The notes below the pieces were generated by a model. That model ran no database searches. It was given only the letters and a program-made list of their open reading frames with translations, and was not told the DNA's origin. Shown in pieces: positions 27,401 through 39,419 of a stretch of DNA of 64,000 nucleotides. The position numbers and the translations under genes were made by a program. Position 1 is the first letter of the stretch, and every line of letters starts with the position of its first letter. The DNA lies in NCBI GenBank assembly GCA_032207245.1, contig CM063508.1:93172039-93236038 (forward strand). The letters are read 5' to 3'. The stretch is from Pardosa pseudoannulata. Taxonomy: Eukaryota; Arthropoda; Arachnida; Araneae; Lycosidae.

Positions 27401-30400
27401 CTTCTATTATGAATATAATTATCTACTCTGATATAAAAATTAGTTTCTAATTCATAATCATCCAAATTTATTTTGTTCCTTTTCACTATATAATCTAGTA
27501 CTTAATTGTATTATTACGTCATGCAAATATTTTTAAAGAGTGAGGCGATTAATCATTTAAGAAAAATTTTAATAAAAAAACAAAGGAAAATATTTTATTT
27601 TACCACTAAGAATAACTAGTTAAGATAAAAAGAGTTTATCTTGAAAAGTACCATAACTACTTAGATAAAGAAAGCTTTATAAAAGAATTTTAAATATAAA
27701 AACATGCCTTTGATCACAAAAACCTTATGTCTTCGTAACATATCATAATGATTGATAACGATTATATCATAATTAAAAGTGTAATATTTTTCCAAATTGA
27801 AATTTTTTCAATATTTTATAGCTTTAAAAATATCAGATACATTTAATGTTTAAGGTTTTTTTTATAAAAAAAAGGTTTATCATCAGGAATATTTTTTAAA
27901 GTGGTTGTACTCTTCAAAACAACTTTACAGAGAGTTTTAAAGATATGGAAGATATATCAGAGTAGATAATTAGGTTCATAATAGAAGTTTCAAATTATTA
28001 TTTGTTAATTTCTGTCCACCGAAATTATAGTAATGTGAGTAATAAATTTTGATTACATATTTTACTCGCATCATAATAAAAAATATAATATTTTCTTTAA
28101 AAATTTAACATTTTTTTTAATATTTTATAGCTTTAAAAATGTCAGACACATTTAATGTTTAAGGTTTTCAAGAGAAAAAGGTTTATCATCAGGAATATTT
28201 TTTAAAGTGGTTGTACTCTTCAAAACAACTTTACAGAGAGTTTTAAAGATATGGAAAATATATCAGTGTAAATAGTTAGGTTCATAATATAAGTTTCAAA
28301 TTATTATTTATTAATTTCTGTCCAACGAAATGATATAATCAAAATTTATCTCTTGTATTAATATAAAAGCGGTGAGCAGAAATCAATAAATTAAACACTT
28401 ATTTTATTCATTATTAAAGCAGATCTCAACAAAAGGCATAAGTGTGATAAATATTTATAACTCTGTAACATTTAAAAGTCATGTTTGCCATGATATGTTA
28501 CGAAGACACAAGGTTATTGGGATTAAAGGCATTTTTGTATATTTAATATTCTTTTATAAAGACTTCTTTATCTAAGTAGTTATGGTACATTTCAAGATAA
28601 ACAGTTTTTATCCTAACTAGTTATTCTTAATAGTAAAATAAAATATTTCCTTTGTTTTTTTAATTAAAATTTTTCTTACATAATTAATCGTCTCACTCTT
28701 TAAAAATATTTGAATGACGTAATAATACAATTAAGCCCTAGATTATATAGTGAAAAGGAAATAAATAAATTTGTATGATTATGAATTAGAAACGAATTCT
28801 TATATCAGTGTAGATAATTATATTCATAATAGAAGTTTCACATTATTATTTATTAATTACTGTCCACCAAAATTATATTAATGCTAGTGATAAACTTTGA
28901 CAATTATTATCATAATGAATGATAATGATTATATCATAATTAAAAATGTAATATATTTTTCCAAATTTATTATTTTTTCAATATTTTATATCTTTAAAAA
29001 TGTCAGACACATTTAATGTTTAAGGTTTTCAAGAGAAAAAGGTGTATCTGCAGGAATATTTTTCAAAGTGGTTGTACTCTTCAAATTAACTTTACAAAGA
29101 ATTTTAAAGCTATGGAAGATATATCAGTGTAAATAGTTAGGTTCATAATAGAAGTTTCAAATTATTATTTATTAATTTCTGTCCAACGAAATGATATAAT
29201 CAAAATTTATCTTTTGTATTAATATAAAAGCGGTGAGCAGAAATCAATAAATTAAACAATTATTTTATTCATTATTAAAGCAGATCTCAACAAAAGGCAT
29301 AAGTGTGATAAATATTTATAACTCTGTAACATTTAAAAGTCATGTTTGCCATGATATGTTACGAAGACACTAGGTTATAAGCTTCAAATTATTATTTGTT
29401 AATTTCTGTCCACCGAAATTATAGTAATGTGAGTAATAAATTTTGATTACAAATTTTACTCGTATCATAATAAAAAATATAATATTTTCTTTAAAAATTT
29501 AACATTTTTTTAAATATTTTATATCTTTAAAAATGTCAGACACATTTAATGTTTAAGGTTTTCAAGAGAAAAAGGTGTATCTGCAGGAATATTTTTCAAA
29601 GTGGTTGTACTCTTCAAATTAACTTTACAAAGAATTTTAAAGCTATGGAAGATATATCAGTGTAGATAATTAGGTTCATAATAGAAGTTTCAAATTATTA
29701 TTTATTAATTTCTGTCCACCGAAATGATATAATCAAAATTTATCTCTTGTATTAATATAAAAGCAATGGACAGAAATTAATAAATAATAATGTGAAACTT
29801 CTATTATGAATCTAATTATCTACTCTGATTTACTAAAGTGAGTAATAAATTTTGATTATATTTTTTACTCGTATCATAAAAAAATTAAATATATTTTCTT
29901 TCCAAATTTAGCAATATTTAATATTTTATAGCTTTAAAAATGTCAGATACATTTGATGTTTTAGATTTTCAAGAAGAAAAAAAAATATTTATCTTCAGGA
30001 ATATTTTTCAAAGCGGATTTACTCTTCGACACAACACTACAAACTATTTTTCAGCTTTGGAAGATATATCAGAGTAGATAATTAGATTCATAATAGAAGC
30101 TTCATATTATTATTTGTTAATTTCAGTCTACCAGAATTATATTAATACGAGCGATAAATTTTGATTATATCATAATAAAATGCATAATGTGCATAAAATT
30201 TTCTTTCCAAATTTAGTAATTTTTTTAATATTTTATGGCTTTAAAAATATTAGATAAATTAATGTTTTTGATTTTGATGAAAGCAAAAAGGTTTATCTTC
30301 AGGAATATTTTTCAAAGTGGTTGTACTCTTCAAAACAACTCTATAAAGAATTTTAAAGCTATGGAGTTAAATCCGAGTAGATAATTACATTTAGCATAGA

Positions 30401-31613
30401 AATTTCACATTATTATTTATTAATTTCTGTCCACCGAAATCATATTAATACGAGTGATAAATTTTGATTATATCATAATAAAAATCATAATATTTTCTTT
30501 CTCATTTTAACATTTTTTAAATACTTTATAGCTTTACAATCTCAAATACACATATTGTTTTAGATTTTCAAGAAGAAAAAAAAAATTATCTTCAGGAATA
30601 TTTTTCCAAGCGGATTTACTCTTCGACACAACACTACAAAGAATTTTATAGCTATGGAAGATATTTCAGATTAGGGAACTACATTCAGTATAAAAATTTC
30701 ACATTATTATTTGTTAATTTCTGTCCACCGAAATTATATTAATACGAGAGATAAATATTCATTACATCATAATAACAAATATATTTTCTTTTCTAATTTA
30801 ACAATATTTAATTTTTATTGCTTAAAAATATTAGATAAATTAATGTTTTAAATTTTGAAGAAAGCAAAAAGGTTTATCTTCAGGAATATTTTTCAAAGTG
30901 GTTGTACTCTTCAAAACAACTCTATAAAGAATTTTAAAGCTATGAAAAATGTATCAGAGTAGATAACTAGATTCATAATAGAAGTTTCACATTATTATTT
31001 ATTAATTTCTGTCCACCGAAATCATATTAATACGAGTGATAAATTTTGATTATATCATAATAAATATATATTCTTTCCAAATTTTGCAATGTTTAGTTTT
31101 TTTCTTTAAAAATAACAGAATGCATTTAATATTTTAGATTTTCAAAAAGAAAAAAAACATATTTATCTTGAGGAATATTTTTTAAAGTGGATGTATTTCT
31201 CAACACCACAGTATAAAGAATTTTAAAGCTATGAAAAATGTATCAGAGTAGATAACTAGATTCATAATAGAAGTTTCACATTATTATTTATTAATTTCTG
31301 TCCACCGAAATCATATTAATACGAGTGATAAATTTTGATTATATCATAATAAAAATCATAATATTTTCTTTCTCAATTTAACATTTTTTTAAATGCTTTA
31401 TGGCTTTAAAAATATCAGATACATTTAATGTTTTAGATTTCCAAGAAGAAAAAAAGATATTTATCTTCAGGAATATTTTTGAAAGCGGATTTACTCTTCA
31501 ATACAACACTACAAACTATTTTTCAGCTTTGGAAGATATATCAGAGTAGATAATTAATTTCATAATAGAACTTTTACGTTATTATTTATTAATTTCTGTC
31601 CACCGAAATTATA

Positions 31614-31847
31614 TTAACCCTTTCGTGGGATATTTAATTCTCATTCCACGTTTCCAAACTTTCAAAACAGAACTGCTAATTTTATTCAATCCATCGAACA
31701 ATAGATGACAGCGAAAAAGCGAGGCGGGAATTAGTCATTCCAATAGAAAGACCAATATATTAGGATAGGTTTTGCGTTTTCCACAGGTGTTATTTGTAAG
31801 ATCGTGTAGGTGGGAAGTAATCTTCCCACTGCCCGATAAAGGGTTAA
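31614..31847. mobile_element. Short TTAA element (226 bp plus TTAA duplication)
   Basis: TTAA at 31614-31617 and 31844-31847 flank a G+C-richer 226-bp insert. Terminal inverted repeats are short: TTAACCCTTTCGTGGG on the left and TTAACCCTTTATCGGG on the right. Near the right end a hairpin (31810-31829, arms gtgggaag/cttcccac) is visible. The insert interrupts a satellite unit whose other copies read attatattaatacgag without a break, which proves insertion at TTAA. No coding capacity. The termini resemble piggyBac ends. Confidence 0.85.
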
Positions 31848-32023
31848 TACCAGAGATAAATTTGGATTGTATCATAAAAAAAAATATATTTTCTATTCTT
31901 CAACACAACAGTATAAAGAATTTTAAAGCTATGGAAACAGAACATAATTTGATGTTAGGCTTTAGCATGCAAAAAAGAATAAACCATCGTCATTGGTGAA
32001 ATAGCTCACCTCCCACTGCTCAC

Positions 32024-32172
32024 CGTGATGTCTCTGTTAATAGGGGATTGCCAAGTGAGTCTGGTGGCCCCACTTTTTTCCCCTGCCACACAAGTGATGA
32101 AGAAACTGTCTCCGGTGAAAAATGCCTGATATCGGCCGGTAGGTTCCAGTCGCAGTTTGTTCGAATGAGACC
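32024..32172 (-). CDS. Internal exon encoding part of an immunoglobulin domain (cell-adhesion-type protein)
   Basis: A 149-bp exon. On the minus strand it starts after a strong acceptor (tatattccttgtag, at about 32186-32173) and ends before GTGAGC (32023-32018). Phase is 1 at the acceptor and 0 at the donor. It reads ...LRLEPTGRYQAFFTGDSFFITCVAGEKSGAT..., then LTWQSPINRDIT. The pattern of a beta strand with L-x-C (ITC) and, about 12 residues on, the core tryptophan (LTW) is the first half of an Ig-like domain with its Cys and Trp. A phase-1 intron at a domain start is typical of Ig-superfamily genes. The second half with Y-x-C was not found in the window, so the next intron is long or that exon escaped me. 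A fasciclin-2/NCAM-like receptor is a plausible identity but not demonstrated. The open frame continues into the upstream intron (to 32263), which is not coding. Confidence 0.75.
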
Positions 32173-32339
32173 CTACAAGGAATATAAACATGGAACATAA
32201 GTATAAAAACATGAAGGGAAACATGAAAGTATCAATTGAATCAATAGAAAAATTATAAGTCAATTACTCAATTTAATTATGTATATTTGTATATTTCACA
32301 TTAATAATTGACAGATGTTTTATTTACTAATCTCTTCTG

Positions 32340-32505
32340 CTCAACAGCCCCTAGAGGGCGAGGGCCTACTCTGCCAATCTTCGTTTAATCTTAAGCGGAA
32401 CAACCAGTGTTTAGTTCCCAAGCACGTTTGATCCTCAGTTCATCTACACACTGAAGGGATGAAAGGCTGAGTCAATCTTGCCCAGCCTGGGGAACGAAGA
32501 ATATT
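32340..32505 (-). mobile_element. Retroposon 3' fragment (SINE/LINE type)
   Basis: A G+C-rich patch. On the minus strand it reads gactcagcctttcatccctt, then gtgcttgggaactaaacac, then gtaggccctcgccctctagg and ggctgttgagc. From memory, the cctttcatccctt module and the closing g-rich block resemble conserved modules in tRNA-type SINEs and associated LINE tails of several invertebrates. No promoter boxes are visible, so it is a truncated copy. Only one copy is in this window. Confidence 0.5.
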
Positions 32506-33719
32506 TATTTAAATTAGTAAAATTTTAAGCTCGACACAAGAACAAAACTAATTATAGTACATTAACATTTAAGAAAAAGTTTTAGTTTAACTACTTAACT
32601 TCTTAATTAACTGCTAGTATAATGTTAATTATTCTTGTTTATTTGGAAATTTTAAAGTCTCTTTTCAGACTACTTTACGTATATTGACTGTTTACGTAAT
32701 ACTTTAACACAAATGTATATTTAGTATGAATTATAGTATTAATTTTTAATGCAAATGTTTTCGCAGAGTTTTTAATTTCCTTTAAACTATCCGTTGTTCC
32801 TAATGCATTTTTAAAATTACAACACAAGTTAAATCATTTCCTCTCATACAGATTTGCAATATATATTTATTTACCAAAAGCTTGTTTTAACCAAATGTAC
32901 AATTAAAGAGTTAATCATTCAGTCTCTGCACTATTTCTATCATGTTGTAAGAAAAAAATGTTTTTTTAATGTCTAAATGTCTTAAATAAAACATTGCATT
33001 GAATTAAATGAAGAAAATTTGAAATTATAGAGAGTCTTTACTAAATTAGGAAACTTTATTACAAATATCATTTCAGTAAAAAAAGTACTTGCACAATATG
33101 TTACTTATTTAATCTGTTTTCATAATGGAATAAACTGAGATTCCCTCAAATTCAAATATATGAAGTAGTACACGAAAAAATCATAATAGCCCTATTCATC
33201 ATAATTTATGAAGTTTGAAGACGATGGTACAAAAATATATCTTTGTATAAGTAAACTTTCTATATATATGATTAATGTCGTAAGGAAACTTAACAAGAAT
33301 CAATAGCATATATAAAGAATTGAACCCCGAAACACAACTGTTTACAGTTCTCACAAAACTTAACATATAGTTATAAATAAAATTAAATACCAATTTTGTA
33401 ACTGTAGTGTGTAGAATGTTTTCTATATTTGTTTATTCTTCTTCTGAAAATATTTAATGTATTTGTGATTTTGTACAAGTGCTTTTTTCATACTTTCGTC
33501 ACTAATAATATAACACATGTTCAAAATCTGAAATATTATTCGTATATGGTAGAATTAAACGAAAAATATAATGTTATTAAAAATACATTTGCTCTGAAAA
33601 TTCAATAAAATATCCCGTATAATTTCTATATAATAACACGGTTTCATCAATTTCTGGTGTTCTCTGTTTAATATTTAAACGTTCTCTTGTGATTAATGAC
33701 TTCTTCGATTTCAAACGTA
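32506..33719. other. No recognisable features
   Basis: A+T-rich, presumably intronic if the immunoglobulin exon belongs to a right-to-left gene extending here. No splice-bounded reading frame was recognised. Confidence 0.4.
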
Positions 33720-34164
33720 TCTGATTTTGAATGAAAAAGAAGGTATCTTATCATTCTCAAATTAGTATCAGTCTTATACCTTTACAACAGTACTTACAAT
33801 TAAAAGTGAATATGATAAGTGTACTAAGTCAATTTTTTTATATAAACTTAAACCCTTTAGAATTTTAATATATTTATATATATATATATTTATATATATA
33901 TTGTTCATTCTAATTTTGATAGTAAAAATATTTATAAGTCAAATTCTTTTCATTTTTTGCTTATGCTTTTCAATTCACATTTATACATTTGTTTAAAATA
34001 ATGAGATTGTAAAAGAAATATCTGATTTTTAATGAAAAAGAAGTTATCTTATCATTCTCAAATTAGTATCAGTCTTATACCTTTACAACAGTACTTACAA
34101 TTAAAAGTGAATATGATAAGTGTACTAAGTCAATTTTTTTATATAAACTTAAACCCTTTATAAG

Positions 34165-34200
<36 letters not shown>

Positions 34201-34290
34201 TATATATATTTTGATTGTAAAATATATATATATTGCTCATTCTACTTTTGATTGTAAAATATTTATAAGTCAAATACTTTTTATTTTTTC
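33720..34290 (+). repeat. Direct duplication with ~301-bp period
   Basis: 33721-33960 and 34022-34290 share long near-identical runs (aaattagtatcagtcttata, ttacaattaaaagtgaatat, agtgtactaagtcaattttt). Each copy contains a short TA tract, at about 33880 and about 34165-34198, that differs in length. Confidence 0.9.
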
Positions 34291-34779
34291 TTATGCTTTT
34301 CAATTCGCATTTATAAATTTGTTTTAATTAATGTGCTTTCAAGAGAAAGTATGAAATTTATAAATTATATAATCGTAGATAATAATGCTATAAATGCAAA
34401 TTTAAACTGAAATAAAGAAAAATATTTGACAAGATTTTTTAATTAACAAAATTAGATTGCTTTACAATTTGCATCTATATGATAATAGAATGTTTAAGTG
34501 ACAATCATTTTTTTTTTGGAATGAGATAAATTTCAAAATGGAATTATTTAACAGGCCAAACTATTTTATTCTGAATTATAGATATATGGAAAAAATATTT
34601 CCAGGTCCATTCAACTTTATGTGCAGGAAGAGATAAGATTTTAAGATTTCAATCACCATAACGTTCATTTACGTAGATAAATATTCATCAAATCTAAAAT
34701 AATTTAATTTTTATACAATTGGGAGTGAAAAAAAATATACGTTAGTAAAGCGATGAATAAAACTTTTATTATTTAAATT

Positions 34780-37700
34780 GTTTATAGCTCAAAATCATTT
34801 TGATCGAAAATTTTTACATCTTTATCGAATTTTAAATATTCTAATTTCTATTCATTTACGTTCCATTTCTAAATTTAAGCTCCATGTTAAATATTTTTAA
34901 TAGCTAACTAAAATAAAAAGATTTTTGTTCTTACATTTTTTTTTTCCCCTAAAAAATAACAAAAACCTACCAAGTATTATTTATAATAAAAATACTCTTT
35001 TTCAAATTTTACAAGATTCCAACAAACAATTTCTATAATTTTTACATCTTTATCTAATTTTAAATATTCAAATCTCCATTTATTTACATTCGATTTCTAA
35101 ATTTACGATCCATGTTAAATATTTGTAATAGCTGAATAGAAAAAGGATTTTTATACTTATATTTTCCTATTTCACGAAAAAAATAACAAAAAACTACCAA
35201 ATATCATTTATAATACAAAATACTCTTTGTTTCAAATTTTACAACATTCCAAGAAACAATTTCTGTAATTTTTTCATCTTTATTTAATTTTACATATTAA
35301 AATCTCCATTTTTTGCGGTCGATTACTAAATTTACGCTCCACGTGAAATATTTGTAATAGCTGACTAAAATAAAAATATTTTTATTCTTAAATTTCACAA
35401 AAAATAACAAAAACCTGCCAAGTATTATTAATAATAAAAATACTCTATTTTTCTTCAAATTTTACAAGATTCCAGCAAACAGTTTTTCTTTGTTCCTGTG
35501 GTTGCAAACACATTAATAAATGTTCAATACATAGCGAAAATTTCATTAAAGAAAGCAGTTAATGAAAATATTATGTCACATCTAATTTTAAATATTCAAA
35601 TCTCCATTTATTTGAATTTGATTTCTAAATTTATGCTCCATGTTAAATATTTGTAACAGCTGACAAAAAAAAAATATTTTCATTCTAATATTTTGTTTTT
35701 TCTCCAAAACATAACAAAAACTTACCAAGTATTATATAATAAAAATACTCTTTTTTCAAATTTTACAAGGTTCCTAGAATTTCTATAACTTTTACATCTT
35801 TATCTAATTTTAAATATTCAAATCTCCATTTATTTACGGTTGATTACTTAATTTATGCTCCATGTTAAATATTTGTAATAGCTGACTAAAATAAATATAT
35901 TTCTATTCTAATATTTTTTTTTTCACAAAAAATAACAAAAACTTACCAAGTATTATTAATAATAAAAATACTCTTTATTTTTTTTCAAATTTTACAAGAT
36001 TCCAGCAAACAGTTTTTCTTTGTTTCGGTGGTTGCAAACACATTAATAAATGTTCAATACATAGCGAAAATTTCATTAAGGAAAGCATTTAATGGAAATA
36101 TTATGTCACATCTAATTTTAAATATTCAAATCTCCATTTATTTGAATTTGATTTCTAAGTTTATGCTCCATGTTAAATATTTGTAACAGCTGACTAAAAT
36201 AAAAAGATTTTTCTTACATTATGTTTTTTCCCCCAAAAAATAACAAAAACCTACCAAGTATTATTAATAATAAAAATACTCTTTTTTCAAATTTTACAAG
36301 GTTCCTAGAATTTCTATAACTTTTACATCTTTATCTAATTTTAAATATTCAAATCTCCATTTATTTACGGTTGATTACTTAATTTATGCTCCATGTTAAA
36401 TATTTGTAATAGCTGACTAAATTAAAAATATTTCTATTCTTATATTTTGTTTTTTTCACAAAAAAATAGAAAAATCCTACCAAGTGTTATTAATAATAAA
36501 AATACCCTTTTTTTCAAATTTTACAAGATTCCAGCAAACAGTTTTTCTTTGTGCAGGTGGCAGCAAACGCATTAACATATGTTCAATACATAGCGAAAAT
36601 TTCATTATGGACAACAGTTAAAGGAAATATTATGTCACATCTAATTTCAAATGTTAAAATCTCCATTTATTTGAATTTGATTTCTAAATTTACGCTCCAT
36701 GTTAAATATTTGTAACAGCTGACTAAAAAAAAATTTATTCTTATATTTTTTCCCCCAAAATTAACAAAAGTCTACTAAGTATCATATAATAATTTTGTTA
36801 AGTTAAGTTTTTAAGTTACGTTTTAGTTTGTAAGTTAAGTTTTGTTTTTATTATTTTGTTTTTATTTTGTTTTCCCCCAAAATTAACAAAAATCTACCAA
36901 GTATTATAAAATATAAATACTCTTTTTTCAAATTTTACAAGTTTCCTACAGTTTCTAGAATTTTTACATCTTTATTTAATTTTAAATATTCAAATCTCCA
37001 TTTATTTACGGTCGATTACTAAATTTACGCTCCATATGAAATATTTCTAATAGCTGACCAAAATAAAAAGATTTTTATTCTTATATTTTGTTATTTCACA
37101 AAAAAATAACAAAAACCTACTAAGTATTATTAATAATAAAAATACTCTACTTTTTTCAAATTTTACAAGATTCCAGCAAACAGTTTTTCTTTGTTCCGGT
37201 GGATGCAAACGCTTTAACAAATGTTCAATACATAGCGAAAGTTTCATTAAGAAAGCAGTTAATGAAAATATTATATCACATCTAATTTTAAATATTCAGA
37301 TCTCCATTTATTTACGTTCGATTTCTTAAATTACGCTTCATGTTAAATATTTGTAATACCTGACTAAAATAAAAAGATTTTTATTCTTATATTTTGCTAT
37401 TTCCTCCAAAAATAACAAAAAAACACCAAGTATTATTAATAATAAAAATACTCTTTTTTTCAAATTTTACAATATTCCAACAAATTGTTTCTATAATTTT
37501 TACATCTTTATCTAATTTTAAATATTCAAATCTCCATTTATTTACGGTCGATTTCTAAATTTACACTCCATGTTAAATATTTGTAATAGATGACTAAAAA
37601 AATGATTTTTATACTTATATTTTGCTATTTCACAAAAAAATAACAAAAACCTACCAAATGTCATTTATAATAAAAAATACTCTTTTTTTTTAAATTTTAC

Positions 37701-38806
37701 AAGATTTCAAGAAACAATTTCTATGATTTTTACATCTTTATTTAATTTTAAATATTCAAATCTCCATTTATTTACGGTCGATTACTAAATTTAAGCTCCA
37801 TATGAAATATTTGTAATAGCTGACTAAAATAGAAAGATTTTTATTCTTATATTTTGTTATTTCACAAAATATAACAAAATCCTACCAAGTGTTATTAATA
37901 ATAAAAATACTCTTTTTTTTTAATTTTACAAGATTCCAGCAAATAGTTTTTCTTTGTTCCGGTGGATGCATACGCATTAACAAATGTTCGATAAATAACG
38001 AAAGTTTCATTAGAGAAAGCGTTTAATGGAAATATTATGTCACATCTAATTTTAAATATTCAAATCTCCATTTATTTACGGTCGATTTCTAAATTTAAGC
38101 TCCTTGTTAAATATTTGTAATAGCTGACTAAAATAAAAATATTTCTATTCTTATATTTTGTTTTTTCTATAAAAATTAACAAAAACCTACCAAGTATTAT
38201 ATAATAAAAATACTCTTTTTTCAAATTTTACAAGTTTCCTACAGTTTCTGTAATTTTTACATCTTTATCTAATTTTAAATATTCAAATCTCCATTTATTT
38301 ACAGTCGATTTCTAAATTTAAGGTCCATGTTAAATATTTGTAATAGTTGACTAAAATAAAAATATTTCTATTCTTATATATTTTTTTTTTCACAAAAATA
38401 ACAAAAACCTACCAAGTTTTATTAATAATAAAAATACTCTTTTTTTTTCAAATTTTACAAGATTCAAGCAAACAATTTCTATAATTTTTACATCTGTATC
38501 TAATTTTAAATATTCAAATATCCATTTATTTACGGTTGATTACTAAATTTAAGCTCCATATGAAATATTTGTAATAGCTGACTAAAATAAAAAGATGTTT
38601 ATTCTTATATTTTGTTATTTAACAAAAAATAACAAAAACCTACCAAGTATTATTAATAATAAAAATACTCTATTTTTTTTCAAATTTTACAAGATTCCAG
38701 TAAAAAGTTTTTCTTTGTTCCGGTGGATGCAAACGCATTAACAAATGTTCAATACATAGCGAATGTTTCATTAAGGAAAGCAGTTAATGGAAATATTATG
38801 TCACCC
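34780..38806. repeat. Tandem array of short (~226 bp) and long (~306 bp) units
   Basis: About 15 units share aatttttacatctttatc, aaatattcaaatctccattt, gctccatgttaaatatttgt, aataacaaaaacctaccaag and aataataaaaatactc. Long units carry an extra ~80 bp block (gtttttctttgttccggtgg, caaatgttcaatacatagcg, aatattatgtcaca). Judged from ccattta anchors near 34853, 35079, 35303, 35599, 35827, 36135, 36356, 36661, 36994, 37302, 37531, 37758, 38066, 38289 and 38518, the order is S S L S L S L S L S S L S S L. The unit at 36661-36994 has a ~105 bp internal duplication with aagttaagtt text. The minus-strand frame 37047-37247 is a by-product of the repeat. Confidence 0.9.
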
Positions 38807-39419
38807 CACGACGCAAAAAATCACTCAAGCAAAATGGCATGCAAATGTCATTCGGAATAATATTCATAATGTATGAGCGATAATTATTCATTCCAAAATA
38901 TCTTGACTCTTGTATTAGAGCTTTTAAAAATAAGCCATTAAGAATAATAAATTAACAGAAACATTTTATTGCCACTAATAAAAAATAATTATTAGTATTA
39001 AGAGTCGTTTCAAACTCAATTTAAATTGTAAAGGCTTAATTTCGTTGAATTCTCATGAATAATTGATTAATTCATTACAATAAATTAATGTGTTGAATAT
39101 ATTTAAAGCATGTAATTATGATAAGTAAAAATATTCAGTGTATAATTTGTTAACGTTTAATAAAAATGGATAGATATTAATATTATTAGATACTGTTAAG
39201 TATTGAATTATTACTTTCTGGTTGTGATCAAATTAAAGTTTTCTAAATATTTAAACGTTACTATTATGTTATTATAATTATACATTTTATTCTGCAATTA
39301 ATACGTTGCAATGTGAAAGATATTTATTTTGTATGTCGTCTTATTTTATTTTGCTGGAAATTTATGGAAAATATTTTAAAGTTATGTAACGATTATATAA
39401 GGTACTTTTTTATCGGAAA
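38807..39419. other. No recognisable features
   Basis: A+T-rich spacer between two tandem arrays. A slightly G+C-richer start (caccccacgacgcaaaaaat) directly follows the last long unit of the left array. Confidence 0.5.

Larger units (their letters stand above)
25400..31900. repeat. Satellite-like array with ~290-310 bp units, rearranged
   Basis: A unit with landmarks catattattatttattaatt / tctgtccaccgaaat, ttttgattatatcataata, tttaaaaatgtcagacacat, aggaatatttttcaaagtgg and ttttaaagctatggaa recurs throughout. The ctgtccac landmark appears near 25862, 26154, 26690, 28013, 28319, 28861, 29178, 29407, 29713, 30126, 30428, 30721, 31010, 31298 and 31597. From 30100 rightward spacing is a regular ~290-300 bp. 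The left half is a compound of this unit with a second ~350 bp segment (for example 25485-25840, 26320-26668). Inversions occur near 27400 and 29763. A TTAA element is inserted at 31614-31847. Confidence 0.85.

Noticed and set aside
31772..31999. 75-codon plus-strand frame
   Set aside because: It runs from inside the 226-bp TTAA element across its end into satellite sequence, so it is a chance join.
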